Origin: Tubulanus polymorphus
Taxonomy: Eukaryota > Nemertea > Palaeonemertea > Tubulaniformes > Tubulanidae
DNA length: 60,000 bases
Assembly: GCF_964204645.1 (NCBI RefSeq)
Contig: NC_134031.1
Coordinates: 19,963,307-20,023,306, forward strand
Direction of reading: 5' to 3'
Below the pieces are notes generated by a model that was not told where the DNA came from, did no database searches, and saw only the letters and a program-made list of their open reading frames with translations. Positions 48,501 to 54,000 of the stretch are shown here, in pieces. The translations under genes were made by a program, and so were the position numbers. The stretch's first letter is position 1. Every line of letters begins with the position of its first letter.

Positions 48501-48762
48501 AATGATAGATCAATTTCGAACAGCACTACTTTTCTAACATAGAAATTAGTTTGAACTGTTTCATTTATCGTGAGAGTTGAATCAAAAGAAAATTTTGTTG
48601 ACTTGATCCCGAGTCAAGACCTGGGTCCGAAAATGGGCTTTACAGAATCAAAACGAATTAAGGCTGATCTTATGTTGAGTATTTAAATTTTGAACCCATT
48701 TCAGTTCTGATGTCCGATAGGCTCAAAATTATGCTTTTGATTTATTTTGTAGGGAGGTGTGA
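27036..48762 (+). CDS. PLEKHG5: PLEKHG5/Syx-like Rho guanine nucleotide exchange factor (whole visible gene, spliced)
   Basis: Exons: 27036-27127, 30608-30838, (optional 31518-31609 and 33279-33453), 34255-34353, 35044-35220, 37745-37840, 39632-39682, 39774-39923, 42236-42346, 43771-43920, 44272-44409, 44945-45061, 45944-46079, 46170-46282, 46552-48209, 48753-48762. All junctions keep frame and give about 1,108 codons (1,197 with the optional pair). Family knowledge: PLEKHG5 activates RhoA and acts at cell junctions, in endothelium and in neurons. Seen: a DH domain with motifs [46 protein letters not shown]; a PH domain with [35 protein letters not shown]; a family-specific basic [12 protein letters not shown] near the end; and C-terminal SEV. 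The order matches vertebrate PLEKHG5. The first exon begins with two bases of a codon, so the true start and the N-terminal Ras-binding-like region lie upstream. Paralogue PLEKHG6 is less likely because it is not known to me to carry the C-terminal motif. Confidence 0.9.
27222..27930. repeat. 26-bp tandem repeat, about 27 copies
   Basis: Unit near GGTTCTGGGTTTTGTGGTCG + CTACAA. Variants GTGGTGGC, GCGGTCGCTGTAAG and AGTTTCTG recur at spaced positions, suggesting higher-order duplication. The array begins about 95 bp after the donor of exon 27036-27127. Long open frames here are by-products. Confidence 0.97.
29950..30045. mobile_element. foldback element with TATAAACTAGATTATA core
   Basis: TAGTCTATCCATGTACGTAT faces ATACGTCCATGGTCTATC; outer sequence GATTAGAACAGACTAAAC resembles that near 11830-11930. 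Confidence 0.5.
30421..30519. repeat. (TA)n microsatellite, about 100 bp
   Basis: TA dinucleotides with two TG interruptions, ending about 90 bp upstream of the acceptor of exon 30608. Confidence 0.97.
30608..30838 (+). CDS. PLEKHG5: PLEKHG5 exon, basic/serine-rich linker, GC donor
   Basis: 77 codons in phase 0-0. The acceptor is acttacag. The donor is GCAAGT directly after GAG, so this looks like a GC-AG intron. The segment [16 protein letters not shown] resembles the RRRK..SEFLGE stretch of human PLEKHG5 and holds an RRRNS basophilic kinase-type site. An ATG at 30611 is in frame and could start a shorter isoform, but an acceptor immediately before it favours an internal exon. Confidence 0.8.
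31062..31304. mobile_element. AGCCGCGATCAC-type non-autonomous DNA element, reference copy (243 bp)
   Basis: Left AGCCGTGATCACGTAGA and right TCTGTACGTGATCGCGGCT are inverted repeats of about 18 bases. Internal motifs (CTCACCTCACATGCCGCAGC, GTCTAATTAGGCAAGGGCT) are shared with the other copies. No coding capacity; a MITE by structure. Confidence 0.85.
31518..31609 (+). CDS. candidate cassette exon A of PLEKHG5
   Basis: 92 bp of CpG-rich sequence lie between a good acceptor (ttttttatgtttcag) and a GTAAGA donor. In the frame set by the preceding exon it is open (phase 0 in, phase 2 out), starting [12 protein letters not shown]. Two other frames are also open across much of it, so coding status is uncertain. 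With exon B it adds 267 bp, a multiple of three. Confidence 0.3.
33279..33453 (+). CDS. candidate cassette exon B of PLEKHG5
   Basis: The acceptor is ctatagacag and the donor GTATAA. The frame accepts phase 2 and leaves phase 0, which fits exon A and the next certain exon. It encodes a serine-rich stretch with [21 protein letters not shown]-like character, including an RKSFS kinase-type site similar in style to the RRES site of human PLEKHG5. The sequence just upstream (33196-33278) is also open in two frames and could be part of a longer exon. Confidence 0.4.
34255..34353 (+). CDS. PLEKHG5: PLEKHG5 exon, linker before the DH domain
   Basis: 33 codons in phase 0-0 between acceptor caatttttccag and donor GTCAGT. 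It ends [13 protein letters not shown], like the NRAASRFSGFF stretch of human PLEKHG5. A 356-bp transposon-like element begins only 26 bp beyond this donor. Confidence 0.8.
34380..34735. mobile_element. 356-bp TTAA-flanked inverted-repeat element, copy 1
   Basis: Flanked by TTAA on both sides (34376-34379, 34736-34739). Termini of about 40 bp are perfect or near-perfect inverted repeats starting GCCTAGCGCACATCGACACT. The motif GCGCACATCGA recurs inside. A TTAA duplication suggests mobilisation by a piggyBac-type transposase; there is no coding capacity. Confidence 0.88.
34794..34977. mobile_element. AGCCGCGATCAC-type element, copy
   Basis: AGCCACGATCTCATGGAGAT at the left, GCTTGTGTGATCGCAGC at the right, CTAATTAGAAAGCGCATTCA inside. 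It is the right-most copy of the family in the window. Confidence 0.75.
35044..35220 (+). CDS. PLEKHG5: PLEKHG5 exon, pre-DH region
   Basis: 59 codons, phase 0-0, acceptor gtcgttttttcag, donor GTCGGT. It starts [20 protein letters not shown] and ends [12 protein letters not shown], corresponding to human ...KLHTYSLFGLP... and SWRELIDGHE immediately upstream of the DH domain. Confidence 0.9.
35221..37744 (+). other. PLEKHG5 intron, 2.5 kb
   Basis: Contains a 19-bp duplication (CAAAAATTCACCACGAGAT, 35785-35830), an unexplained open frame at 35916-36188 (ATG start, 90 codons, no family recognised) and the 42-bp array at 36690-37090. Confidence 0.6.
36690..37090. repeat. 42-bp tandem repeat with 21-bp half units
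   Basis: Alternating TCATCTGCTGGTTGAAACCTG and TCATCAGCTAGCTCCAGCCTG, about 9 copies with diverged ends. Confidence 0.93.
37745..37840 (+). CDS. PLEKHG5: PLEKHG5 exon, DH domain start (helix 1)
   Basis: 32 codons, phase 0-0, acceptor gttttacag, donor GTGAGT. The stretch [18 protein letters not shown] is the first conserved block of a Dbl-homology domain (human QQEAVWELLHTEASYI). Confidence 0.95.
37841..39631 (+). other. PLEKHG5 intron, 1.8 kb
   Basis: AT-rich; around 38870-38960 lies a diverged copy of the GATAAAACT...GGATTTATA repeat also present at 32140-32255. Nothing else seen. Confidence 0.6.
39632..39682 (+). CDS. PLEKHG5: PLEKHG5 exon, DH domain (51-bp small exon)
   Basis: 17 codons between acceptor gaatatttttcag and donor GTTAGT, encoding [17 protein letters not shown], which matches human NLFLCCLLNLQESGLLCE closely. 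Short exons like this are easily missed by gene finders. Confidence 0.93.
39774..39923 (+). CDS. PLEKHG5: PLEKHG5 exon, DH domain
   Basis: 50 codons, phase 0-0, acceptor tttctaatcacag, donor GTAGGT. It encodes [20 protein letters not shown] and onward to NGFLR, the conserved LFSNI..I block of DH domains. Confidence 0.95.
40663..40826. repeat. 24-bp tandem repeat, about 7 copies
   Basis: Unit CCCTCGATAGAACCCTCATC + AGAA, itself two related 12-bp halves. Confidence 0.95.
41829..42072. mobile_element. possible inverted-repeat element
   Basis: Opens AGGGGCCAATCGCTCAGAAC and closes GACTTTGCAATTGACCCCTG; the inverted match is limited. A related GGGGCCAGTTGTGAAGTCAT start is at 5947-5970. Confidence 0.35.
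42236..42346 (+). CDS. PLEKHG5: PLEKHG5 exon, DH domain
   Basis: 37 codons, phase 0-0, acceptor tctgaattttcag, donor [25 protein letters not shown] corresponds to human LFKPYIRYCMEEEGCMEYM. Confidence 0.95.
42677..43198. repeat. 261-bp tandem duplication
   Basis: Unit 1 is 42677-42937 and unit 2 is 42938-43198, beginning CTGTACAGAACCAGTCGTGT. I found one difference (AACTCTTGCAG against AACTCGTGCAG). Each unit holds CACCGCAGTGCAGTG..TATTGCGGTG, an inverted motif shared with 32165-32245. Confidence 0.95.
43325..43680. mobile_element. 356-bp TTAA-flanked inverted-repeat element, copy 2 (opposite orientation)
   Basis: Same length as copy 1 and nearly identical when reverse-complemented (differences seen at the GGTGG/GGCTGG and TTTTC/TGTTC positions). 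Right flank TTAA at 43681-43684, left flank TAAA at 43321-43324. Confidence 0.88.
43771..43920 (+). CDS. PLEKHG5: PLEKHG5 exon, DH domain core (CR3)
   Basis: 50 codons, phase 0-0, acceptor ttttacgctacag, donor GTACGA. It contains [20 protein letters not shown], the most conserved block of DH domains, which forms part of the GTPase-binding face. A 356-bp TTAA element ends about 90 bp upstream of this exon. Confidence 0.97.
43921..44271 (+). other. PLEKHG5 intron, 351 bp
   Basis: Nothing notable seen. Confidence 0.7.
44272..44409 (+). CDS. PLEKHG5: PLEKHG5 exon, end of DH domain and DH-PH helix
   Basis: 46 codons, phase 0-0, acceptor ctattgtttttcag, donor [22 protein letters not shown]...RIESYDVVE matches human VERFIHHVNACMR...RIDAYEVVE. 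Confidence 0.95.
44410..44944 (+). other. PLEKHG5 intron, 535 bp
   Basis: Holds the foldback element 44638-44751; otherwise unremarkable. Confidence 0.7.
44638..44751. mobile_element. foldback element with GGGCCAGTTTTATAGACTGG ends
   Basis: Two arms of about 40 bp, the left GGGCCAGTTTTATAGACTGG.. and the right ..CCAGTCTATAAAACTGGGCC, enclose a short loop. A diverged second copy lies at 45787-45881. Confidence 0.85.
44945..45061 (+). CDS. PLEKHG5: PLEKHG5 exon, PH domain start
   Basis: 39 codons, phase 0-0, acceptor attttatag, donor GTAACA. It ends [17 protein letters not shown], the first beta strands of the PH domain (human LLLEGSLRMKEGK). Confidence 0.95.
45062..45943 (+). other. PLEKHG5 intron, 882 bp
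   Basis: Holds the second foldback copy; nothing else seen. Confidence 0.7.
45787..45881. mobile_element. foldback element, diverged copy of 44638-44751
   Basis: GCCAGTTTTATAGTCTGGTA at the left and CCAGTCTATAAAACCAGCTC at the right. Confidence 0.75.
45944..46079 (+). CDS. PLEKHG5: PLEKHG5 exon, PH domain
   Basis: Phase 0 in, phase 1 out; acceptor tgtattttgtag, donor GTAAGC. Contains [20 protein letters not shown] and [18 protein letters not shown], matching human DVYCFLFTDLLLVTK and IRPPLLVDKIVCRELRD. Confidence 0.96.
46170..46282 (+). CDS. PLEKHG5: PLEKHG5 exon, PH domain end
   Basis: Phase 1 in, phase 0 out; acceptor tttattttcag, donor GTTGGT. Encodes [20 protein letters not shown] and an IWLEKI segment that is the C-terminal PH helix (human [20 protein letters not shown]). 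Confidence 0.96.
46552..48209 (+). CDS. PLEKHG5: PLEKHG5 exon, long serine-rich C-terminal tail
   Basis: 552 codons plus two bases in a single exon, acceptor caattgtttcag, donor GTACGT after TC. The tail is acidic near its start ([11 protein letters not shown]), then serine/asparagine-rich and probably disordered, with many RxxS and SP sites (e.g. [21 protein letters not shown]). A conserved basic block [20 protein letters not shown] lies at about 48135-48195 and matches human KLTLAQLYRIRTTLLLNST just before the C-terminus. If the donor at 48210 is not used, the frame continues to a stop at 48262-48264 and ends in a hydrophobic tail instead. The human tail is proline/serine-rich and has little alignable sequence apart from the last block. 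Confidence 0.93.
48210..48752 (+). other. last PLEKHG5 intron, 543 bp
   Basis: Starts GTACGT and ends TTTATTTTGTAG. Contains a CCCTGA-family fragment at about 48258-48345. Retention would replace the SEV terminus by 18 other residues. Confidence 0.75.
48753..48762 (+). CDS. PLEKHG5: PLEKHG5 terminal coding micro-exon giving C-terminal Ser-Glu-Val
   Basis: Acceptor tgatttattttgtag at 48738-48752. Joining the TC left by the previous exon to G-GAG-GTG-TGA gives S-E-V-stop, so the protein ends NSEASEV. Human PLEKHG5 ends in TASEV, a class I PDZ ligand reported to bind Mupp1/Patj. The agreement in phase, length and residues makes this acceptor much more convincing than a nearer one at 48704, which would give SSDVR. 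Confidence 0.85.
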
Positions 48763-49995
48763 GTATGAACTGAAAGGCTGGTAGTATTTACTGAAGACTC
48801 TAACCACGGTATTACACTGATACAGATGAGTTTATAATCAAGATGCTTGCAGTTGAGTCTCTTCACGTGTGGGAAAAAATGCAACAAAACATTTACCGAT
48901 AAATATGCAAAAAGACCTTTTTACTTTTGAATGCATAAAATCATTTTTCAGTCCATCTTTTCAAATACACCCATATCAAAATGACCATGATAATATTAAT
49001 ATTGATAGTTATTCCATCGTCAATTAAAGAGAATACAAAATTACAAATGGAATGCACAGAATTGGTAAATTGATGATACGGGCCAGAAAATGATATCAAA
49101 TTGTTGGATAGTAAGGAATTTACAAACTGCAGTCAATATAAACGATCCTAGACTTGTAATATTTAAGGTAAAATGTAACCACACGAAGATATTTGGACAG
49201 TCCTACATTTCCAAGTATTTAACTCAAGACTTAAACAGAAGCTGAAACTGGATACCGGTCATTTTTGCCAATTCATTGAGTTTTAAGGTTTTCTCCATTT
49301 CTCTGACAATCATTGTAAACTAATAACAACCAAAGGCAAGTATTTATTTGTTTATACGAAACAAACAACTAATTGAAGTGTAGTTAAATTTATCAATTCA
49401 ATATCTAGTCATTTTACTGTCCGGCCACCATGTGATGTATGTAAATATTAGTGTTTATTTAAGTGCGATGTATAAACTATTGTGATTTGTAGAACTTTAT
49501 CTGTTGGCTGTAAACTTCACGTGTGAATATTGACCTCTATGCATTATCACGAAAATAACTAGATGGTTCTGTAAATTTCAATCAACTTTGTAGAAAGCTT
49601 CTTTGTAGAAACCTGTGCTGGTTATGGAGAAAGTTGTTAGAAGTTCGGCAATATTTTATTATCCAAATCTATTTTGAATTTCTTGTAACATGTTTCATTT
49701 TGAATCGGAGCTAGTTTCTCTTTTGTTATTATTTTGAAGGTGCATATTACTAATTATAGTCTTCTTTCTTGTTATTACCCATCCAACCTTTTGCCCCTGT
49801 GATAAATTATCAAGAAAGTTTGTTTTCCTACAGTTTTTTCCTCGTATTACTAACTGACAAAAAGCGAAATATCCAAGTTGAATGTAAGATACAGATTTTA
49901 CCCGAAGAAAACATTTTTGTAAATAGAGCTGTTTGTTATATATGTATAAATATAATTGCTGAAATTGCAAAATAAAGATCAAATTTGACCCTAAG
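48763..49995 (+). other. PLEKHG5: presumed 3' UTR of PLEKHG5
   Basis: AT-rich, no coding signal. A canonical AATAAA stands at 49971-49976, so cleavage about 15-25 bases later is inferred. Several T-rich and ATTTA-like stretches occur; no conserved element was recognised. Confidence 0.55.
49971..49976 (+). promoter_or_regulatory. poly(A) signal AATAAA, PLEKHG5
   Basis: Canonical hexamer about 1.2 kb after the predicted stop, followed by a GT/T-rich stretch (gtggtctttgtgcctttg) at 50007-50024 that could serve as a downstream element. Confidence 0.5.
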
Positions 49996-50370
49996 TGGAA
50001 GAAAATAGTGGTCTTTGTGCCTTTGATTTGAAAAGGGATTCAGCATCAGTTTCATGACCTGAGAGAATCTATCTCAGTTTGGTTTGTAGGTCGCGATAAG
50101 ATACAGCAAGTGTCCGACATGTGGATTGTGTTCATTAACTGTGGAGAGCACTGCAAGATGGCGGAAACTTTCTTTTGAAAAAAAATTCGCTTCCAAGACG
50201 ACTTTGTGTCAATTTCCACAATGCACATGAAGAATTCCAGTAAGAATTGGGATTCAATTACGTATGTGTTGATGTAGTGCCACAAAGCTCAACTGTCGAT
50301 GTTACAACTTATAACCTTAATCCTCTGGACCCTATATAAACGAATTGAGAGTTTGGGTAACTACCTGCAA

Positions 50371-50444
50371 GTGACCCCGATAGCTGCAGTGGTAGAGCAA
50401 TCGCCCGGCGATCGAGAGATCCATGGTTCAAGTCCCAGGTTGGC
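50371..50444 (+). ncRNA. tRNA-like sequence (SINE head or tRNA pseudogene)
   Basis: A-box-like TAGCTGCAGTGGTAGAGC and B-box GGTTCAAGTCCC at normal spacing, with an ATCGCCCGGCGAT anticodon-arm-like stretch. The acceptor ends do not pair well, so a tRNA-derived SINE or relic is likelier than a working tRNA. It lies in the gap between the two convergent genes. Confidence 0.5.
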
Positions 50445-50629
50445 AGATTTTCACTTGTCCGCTAAGGCTGCCATTTTGTTTTTACCCTTTTGTGAATGTT
50501 TTCGACATTACTGCAAGTTGCTGAGAACCCCTTGTTTATCATCCATGGATTTATACAATCGAAAACGATTATTTCTTTAAAATCCCAAGCAGTGAACATG
50601 GATCCTCAGTAGCCAGAAATAACAAACCA

Positions 50630-50975
50630 AAACATTCGTATCATTTTAATATATCTATATATTATCAATCAACTTTCTCAAAATATTAAATAATTTATCA
50701 TCAGCAAAATTTGTAATAAATTAAACAACAATAAATCAGTTTTTCTTGGGCCAGTTGCTCAAAGGTTGGTTAGAGTTAACCAGTGGATACCGTAGTTGAC
50801 ATAGTGACAATCAAAAGTTCATTGTTACTATGGTATCTATCGACTGGTTATCTTTAACAAACTTTTGAGCAACTGGCCCCTGGACGGAAATATCATTCTT
50901 CGAAAGAAACAACAGAATTTGTATATAAAACATCAATTGAAATGAATATTTGGACGGTTGGAGAGATTTCTGCAG
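50630..50975 (-). other. CFAP74: presumed 3' UTR of CFAP74
   Basis: No AATAAA is seen close downstream of the stop; an ATTAAA variant (minus strand) is at 50645-50650. The stretch contains a foldback element (50748-50880). The extent is inferred. Confidence 0.35.
50748..50880. mobile_element. foldback element with GGGCCAGTTGCTCAAA ends
   Basis: GGGCCAGTTGCTCAAAGGTT and ..AACTTTTGAGCAACTGGCCC are inverted; inner arms (AACCAGTGGATACC / GGTATCTATCGACTGGTT) also pair. Different internal sequence from 44638 but the same GGGCCAGTT opening. Confidence 0.85.
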
Positions 50976-51074
50976 TTATTCAGAAACCACTATCGCTCGC
51001 AGCATAATCTTGCATTGTTCAGTAACATCCCCTCGTAAAGTCATTAGAATACTGGCTTCCATCGCTGTGTTCGG
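50976..51074 (-). CDS. CFAP74: CFAP74 terminal exon
   Basis: 32 codons and a TAA stop, acceptor tgaattttag. ASILMTLRGDVTEQCKIMLR then AIVVSE-stop. The L.L.G.vt... strand is a normal ASH ending, so the C-terminus looks complete. Confidence 0.9.
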   Translation of the reverse strand, partial: PNTAMEASILMTLRGDVTEQCKIMLRAIVVSE

Positions 51075-54000
51075 CTAAAATTCAAAAAGGCGTAAAAACA
51101 AATTACTATTTCGATCAAAATTCGATTGTATTTCAGTTTTTATTCAGGGAGTGGTTAAATAAACTTACATCATGACCAGCAGGAGGTGTCCACGTAAAGA
51201 CGATAGGTTTCTTCGTACCCGCTTCAATCATACCCTGCAAAATACACAAAAATAATTGCAGTAATAATAGTGGAAAGTTATAGATTTATTCAGAGAATGG
51301 GTCTGATGTTGATCCCAAACATACCTTCTGTGGTTCTACATTGAAACCTTTAGCTTGTATCGCCGTTGGATTATCCAAAATAAATTCACCATTCTGCAAG
51401 AAAATGATCGAAAATTCGATTCATAAACGAATCAGTAGATAATAAACGAATCGGTAGATTAGACGAGAAGATACACAATATCCGTGATGACGAGAGAAAT
51501 CCCACAATAACGAAGTCAAAATTGAAAAATTCTATATCAGAATGATTGTATTTGAGGAGCGATGTATGCCTGATGATGGCTAAAAGTTGTTAGCTTTGTT
51601 ATTGTGGGATTTCTCTCGGAATCAGTAGATCCGTAAAATCCCACAATAAATGAATCATAGAAACAAAAGTTTATCTAAAATACTAGAAATATTTTGGGTA
51701 GTTGCTACCACCCTTGTTCAGTCTAAGACTCTTCAAAAAGGAGAAGACAAGTGATTTTAGACTGAAGAATGGTGGGTTGTAGTATGGGTATCAGATTTGC
51801 CAACAACAAACAAATATTGAAACATATTCAAAACGGATGAATAGGTATAGATTCAACAGACATTCAAAAAACACGCAAGATTTAAGTAAACAGAGACGTG
51901 AAAGAGAAACCTCGCTGGTTGACGAACACAGGATTCTTTTATATTCAGGTATTAGCTCGTCAGGGGTTGGTTCTACAGTCGAGTCTATAAGATAAACCAG
52001 CTTTAGGCTATACGATAGAATGATACCTCGTTTCTCCTAATCAGCCAGGTAAATTTATAAGCCGCAATAAAAATTTTTTAAATCAATGTGCGGGGTAGAT
52101 TGGTAGCCAGCTGGGTCATCCTATAAGCTCAGCAGAAATGAGAAACAATTGATCAATTTTGTTTAGCCTTAAAGCAGTTTCTGAAGTGGAACTGTATTCC
52201 CTGATTTGATGTGGAAATTAAATTGAACCGCGACGATTTTGAAAGTGAGTAGACAAGTTTCTGAGATGTGACTGGAGTAAAAAACAGATATTTACACAGA
52301 GAAGAATCGATCATGATTTTATAAAGATGACTATGAAAATTTTTTTCTCCTTTTAGAAAACGTTAATTACCTTCTTTTTATCCTATAAATCCCCCCAAAA
52401 ATATACACAAATCAAAGAAAATTGTGAGAATAATACAATCAATTAAGAACAAGTTTTCCGTGCAAAGCTAGATAAATGATTAATCAATAATTATAGATTA
52501 ATGTGCATCTTTAACCAATTTAATGAGAATGATTGATTAGTGTTTAAAATGATTATGAAAGTGAGTGAATTTTTTATAAACGATTCAAAATACATTTTTG
52601 ACAAAATCCGTTTACCTTTTTCTGACTGACAGCCATCGTACGAACGCATCCTACAAACACCTCACCCTCACCCGGGATATACTCATCATCCTTCATAACC
52701 GACTTACAAGTCACTAAAAATGACTTCGCGTAAGTCTTCTCATCTTCATGAAAAAAAAAAAGAAACTGCAGAGATGTTTTTCTTCCGCTTTGGTGTCATT
52801 GATAACAATATCAAGCATAAAGGACAAGCTGGGACAACCTCTGACCAAGTGGACTAGTTCTATTGGTCTACTGGTTAGCACGCTTGGTTCTACGTACGAG
52901 ACCCGGGTTCAATCCCCGGTGAGTGCGCATAAATTCACTTAATCATTACAACAACATCACAGACTACCGAGCCCAGAAAATTAAGTCATGTAAAATCAAA
53001 GACCTTACCTTCTTCTATATCTGTTACTGGTAAAACTGATAGCGATTCTACATCAGTTTTAAGTTCATCTCCTCCACCCATGAACATTATATGTTCCTGC
53101 GCTGTTCCTATCAACTGTATATAGTGTCCGGCATCCTGAAATCACACACGACATAAAGAGAAAGCTTAGTTTTTTACATATTCAAGATCTTCCCCAAATC
53201 GGACGAGTGACTTAATGAAAATATTACCTGGCCAAATAACGAAACGACCATTCCATCGCTATAAAACTCACTCGAATGATCGGGAGCAAATGTGATCATG
53301 ATTTCACGAGATTCACCTTTTAAAAACAAGACGTTATTTGAAGAAATTCTGTTTTCTAAAGAATGATTTGAATTAGCGGAATAGCACGCGACTCACCGGC
53401 TGAAATGATGCCTTCAGATGGGACGCAATCAAAAACACTTTTACCAGAATAATTCTGTGTACCTGCACAAAATATTCAAAATCATAGACTCAAGACCCAT
53501 AGACTCAAATATATATTCAAATTTGTCCAACAACGGGGTGGCCACTATTATTTTCACTTGCTTGTTACCCAGCTTTTCCCTGACTATACCCTGACACGGG
53601 GTACCCTGACTACACTATACCCTTGTTTTCCCTGACTTGATCAGCTAAGAATCCGATCAATTAACACAGTCAAATACATATGACACAAAGAGTTTGATTA
53701 TACACACGATAAAGCAATCTCAACAAATTTCCCTGACTTATCCCTGATTTTTAGCTTTTTTTTACAAAATTTCCTGACTATCCCGACTTTTCCAGGTACC
53801 AGTAGGTAGCATCACCCTGAACAACTGACATCTATGAAGATATGTATGATTTCACGTATAACTAACCCACTACAGTCTGTTTCGCGGGATCTGGTTGTTT
53901 TATGAATGCCGGTATCACCTGCGAGTCTTGATATCGTTTCAATGAATTACTGTCGAGTTTGATCGCGAATTCAACGGCTAACGTCGATATATTTTCAATC

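Larger units (their letters stand above)
51394..52615 (-). other. CFAP74 intron, 1.2 kb
   Basis: Longest visible CFAP74 intron; holds the inverted-repeat element 51491-51622 and the dispersed repeat 52010-52165. Confidence 0.7.

Noticed and set aside
48705-48720. Alternative last exon giving SSDVR
   Set aside because: In frame and with an acceptable acceptor, but the acceptor 48 bases further gives the exact SEV terminus known in the family.
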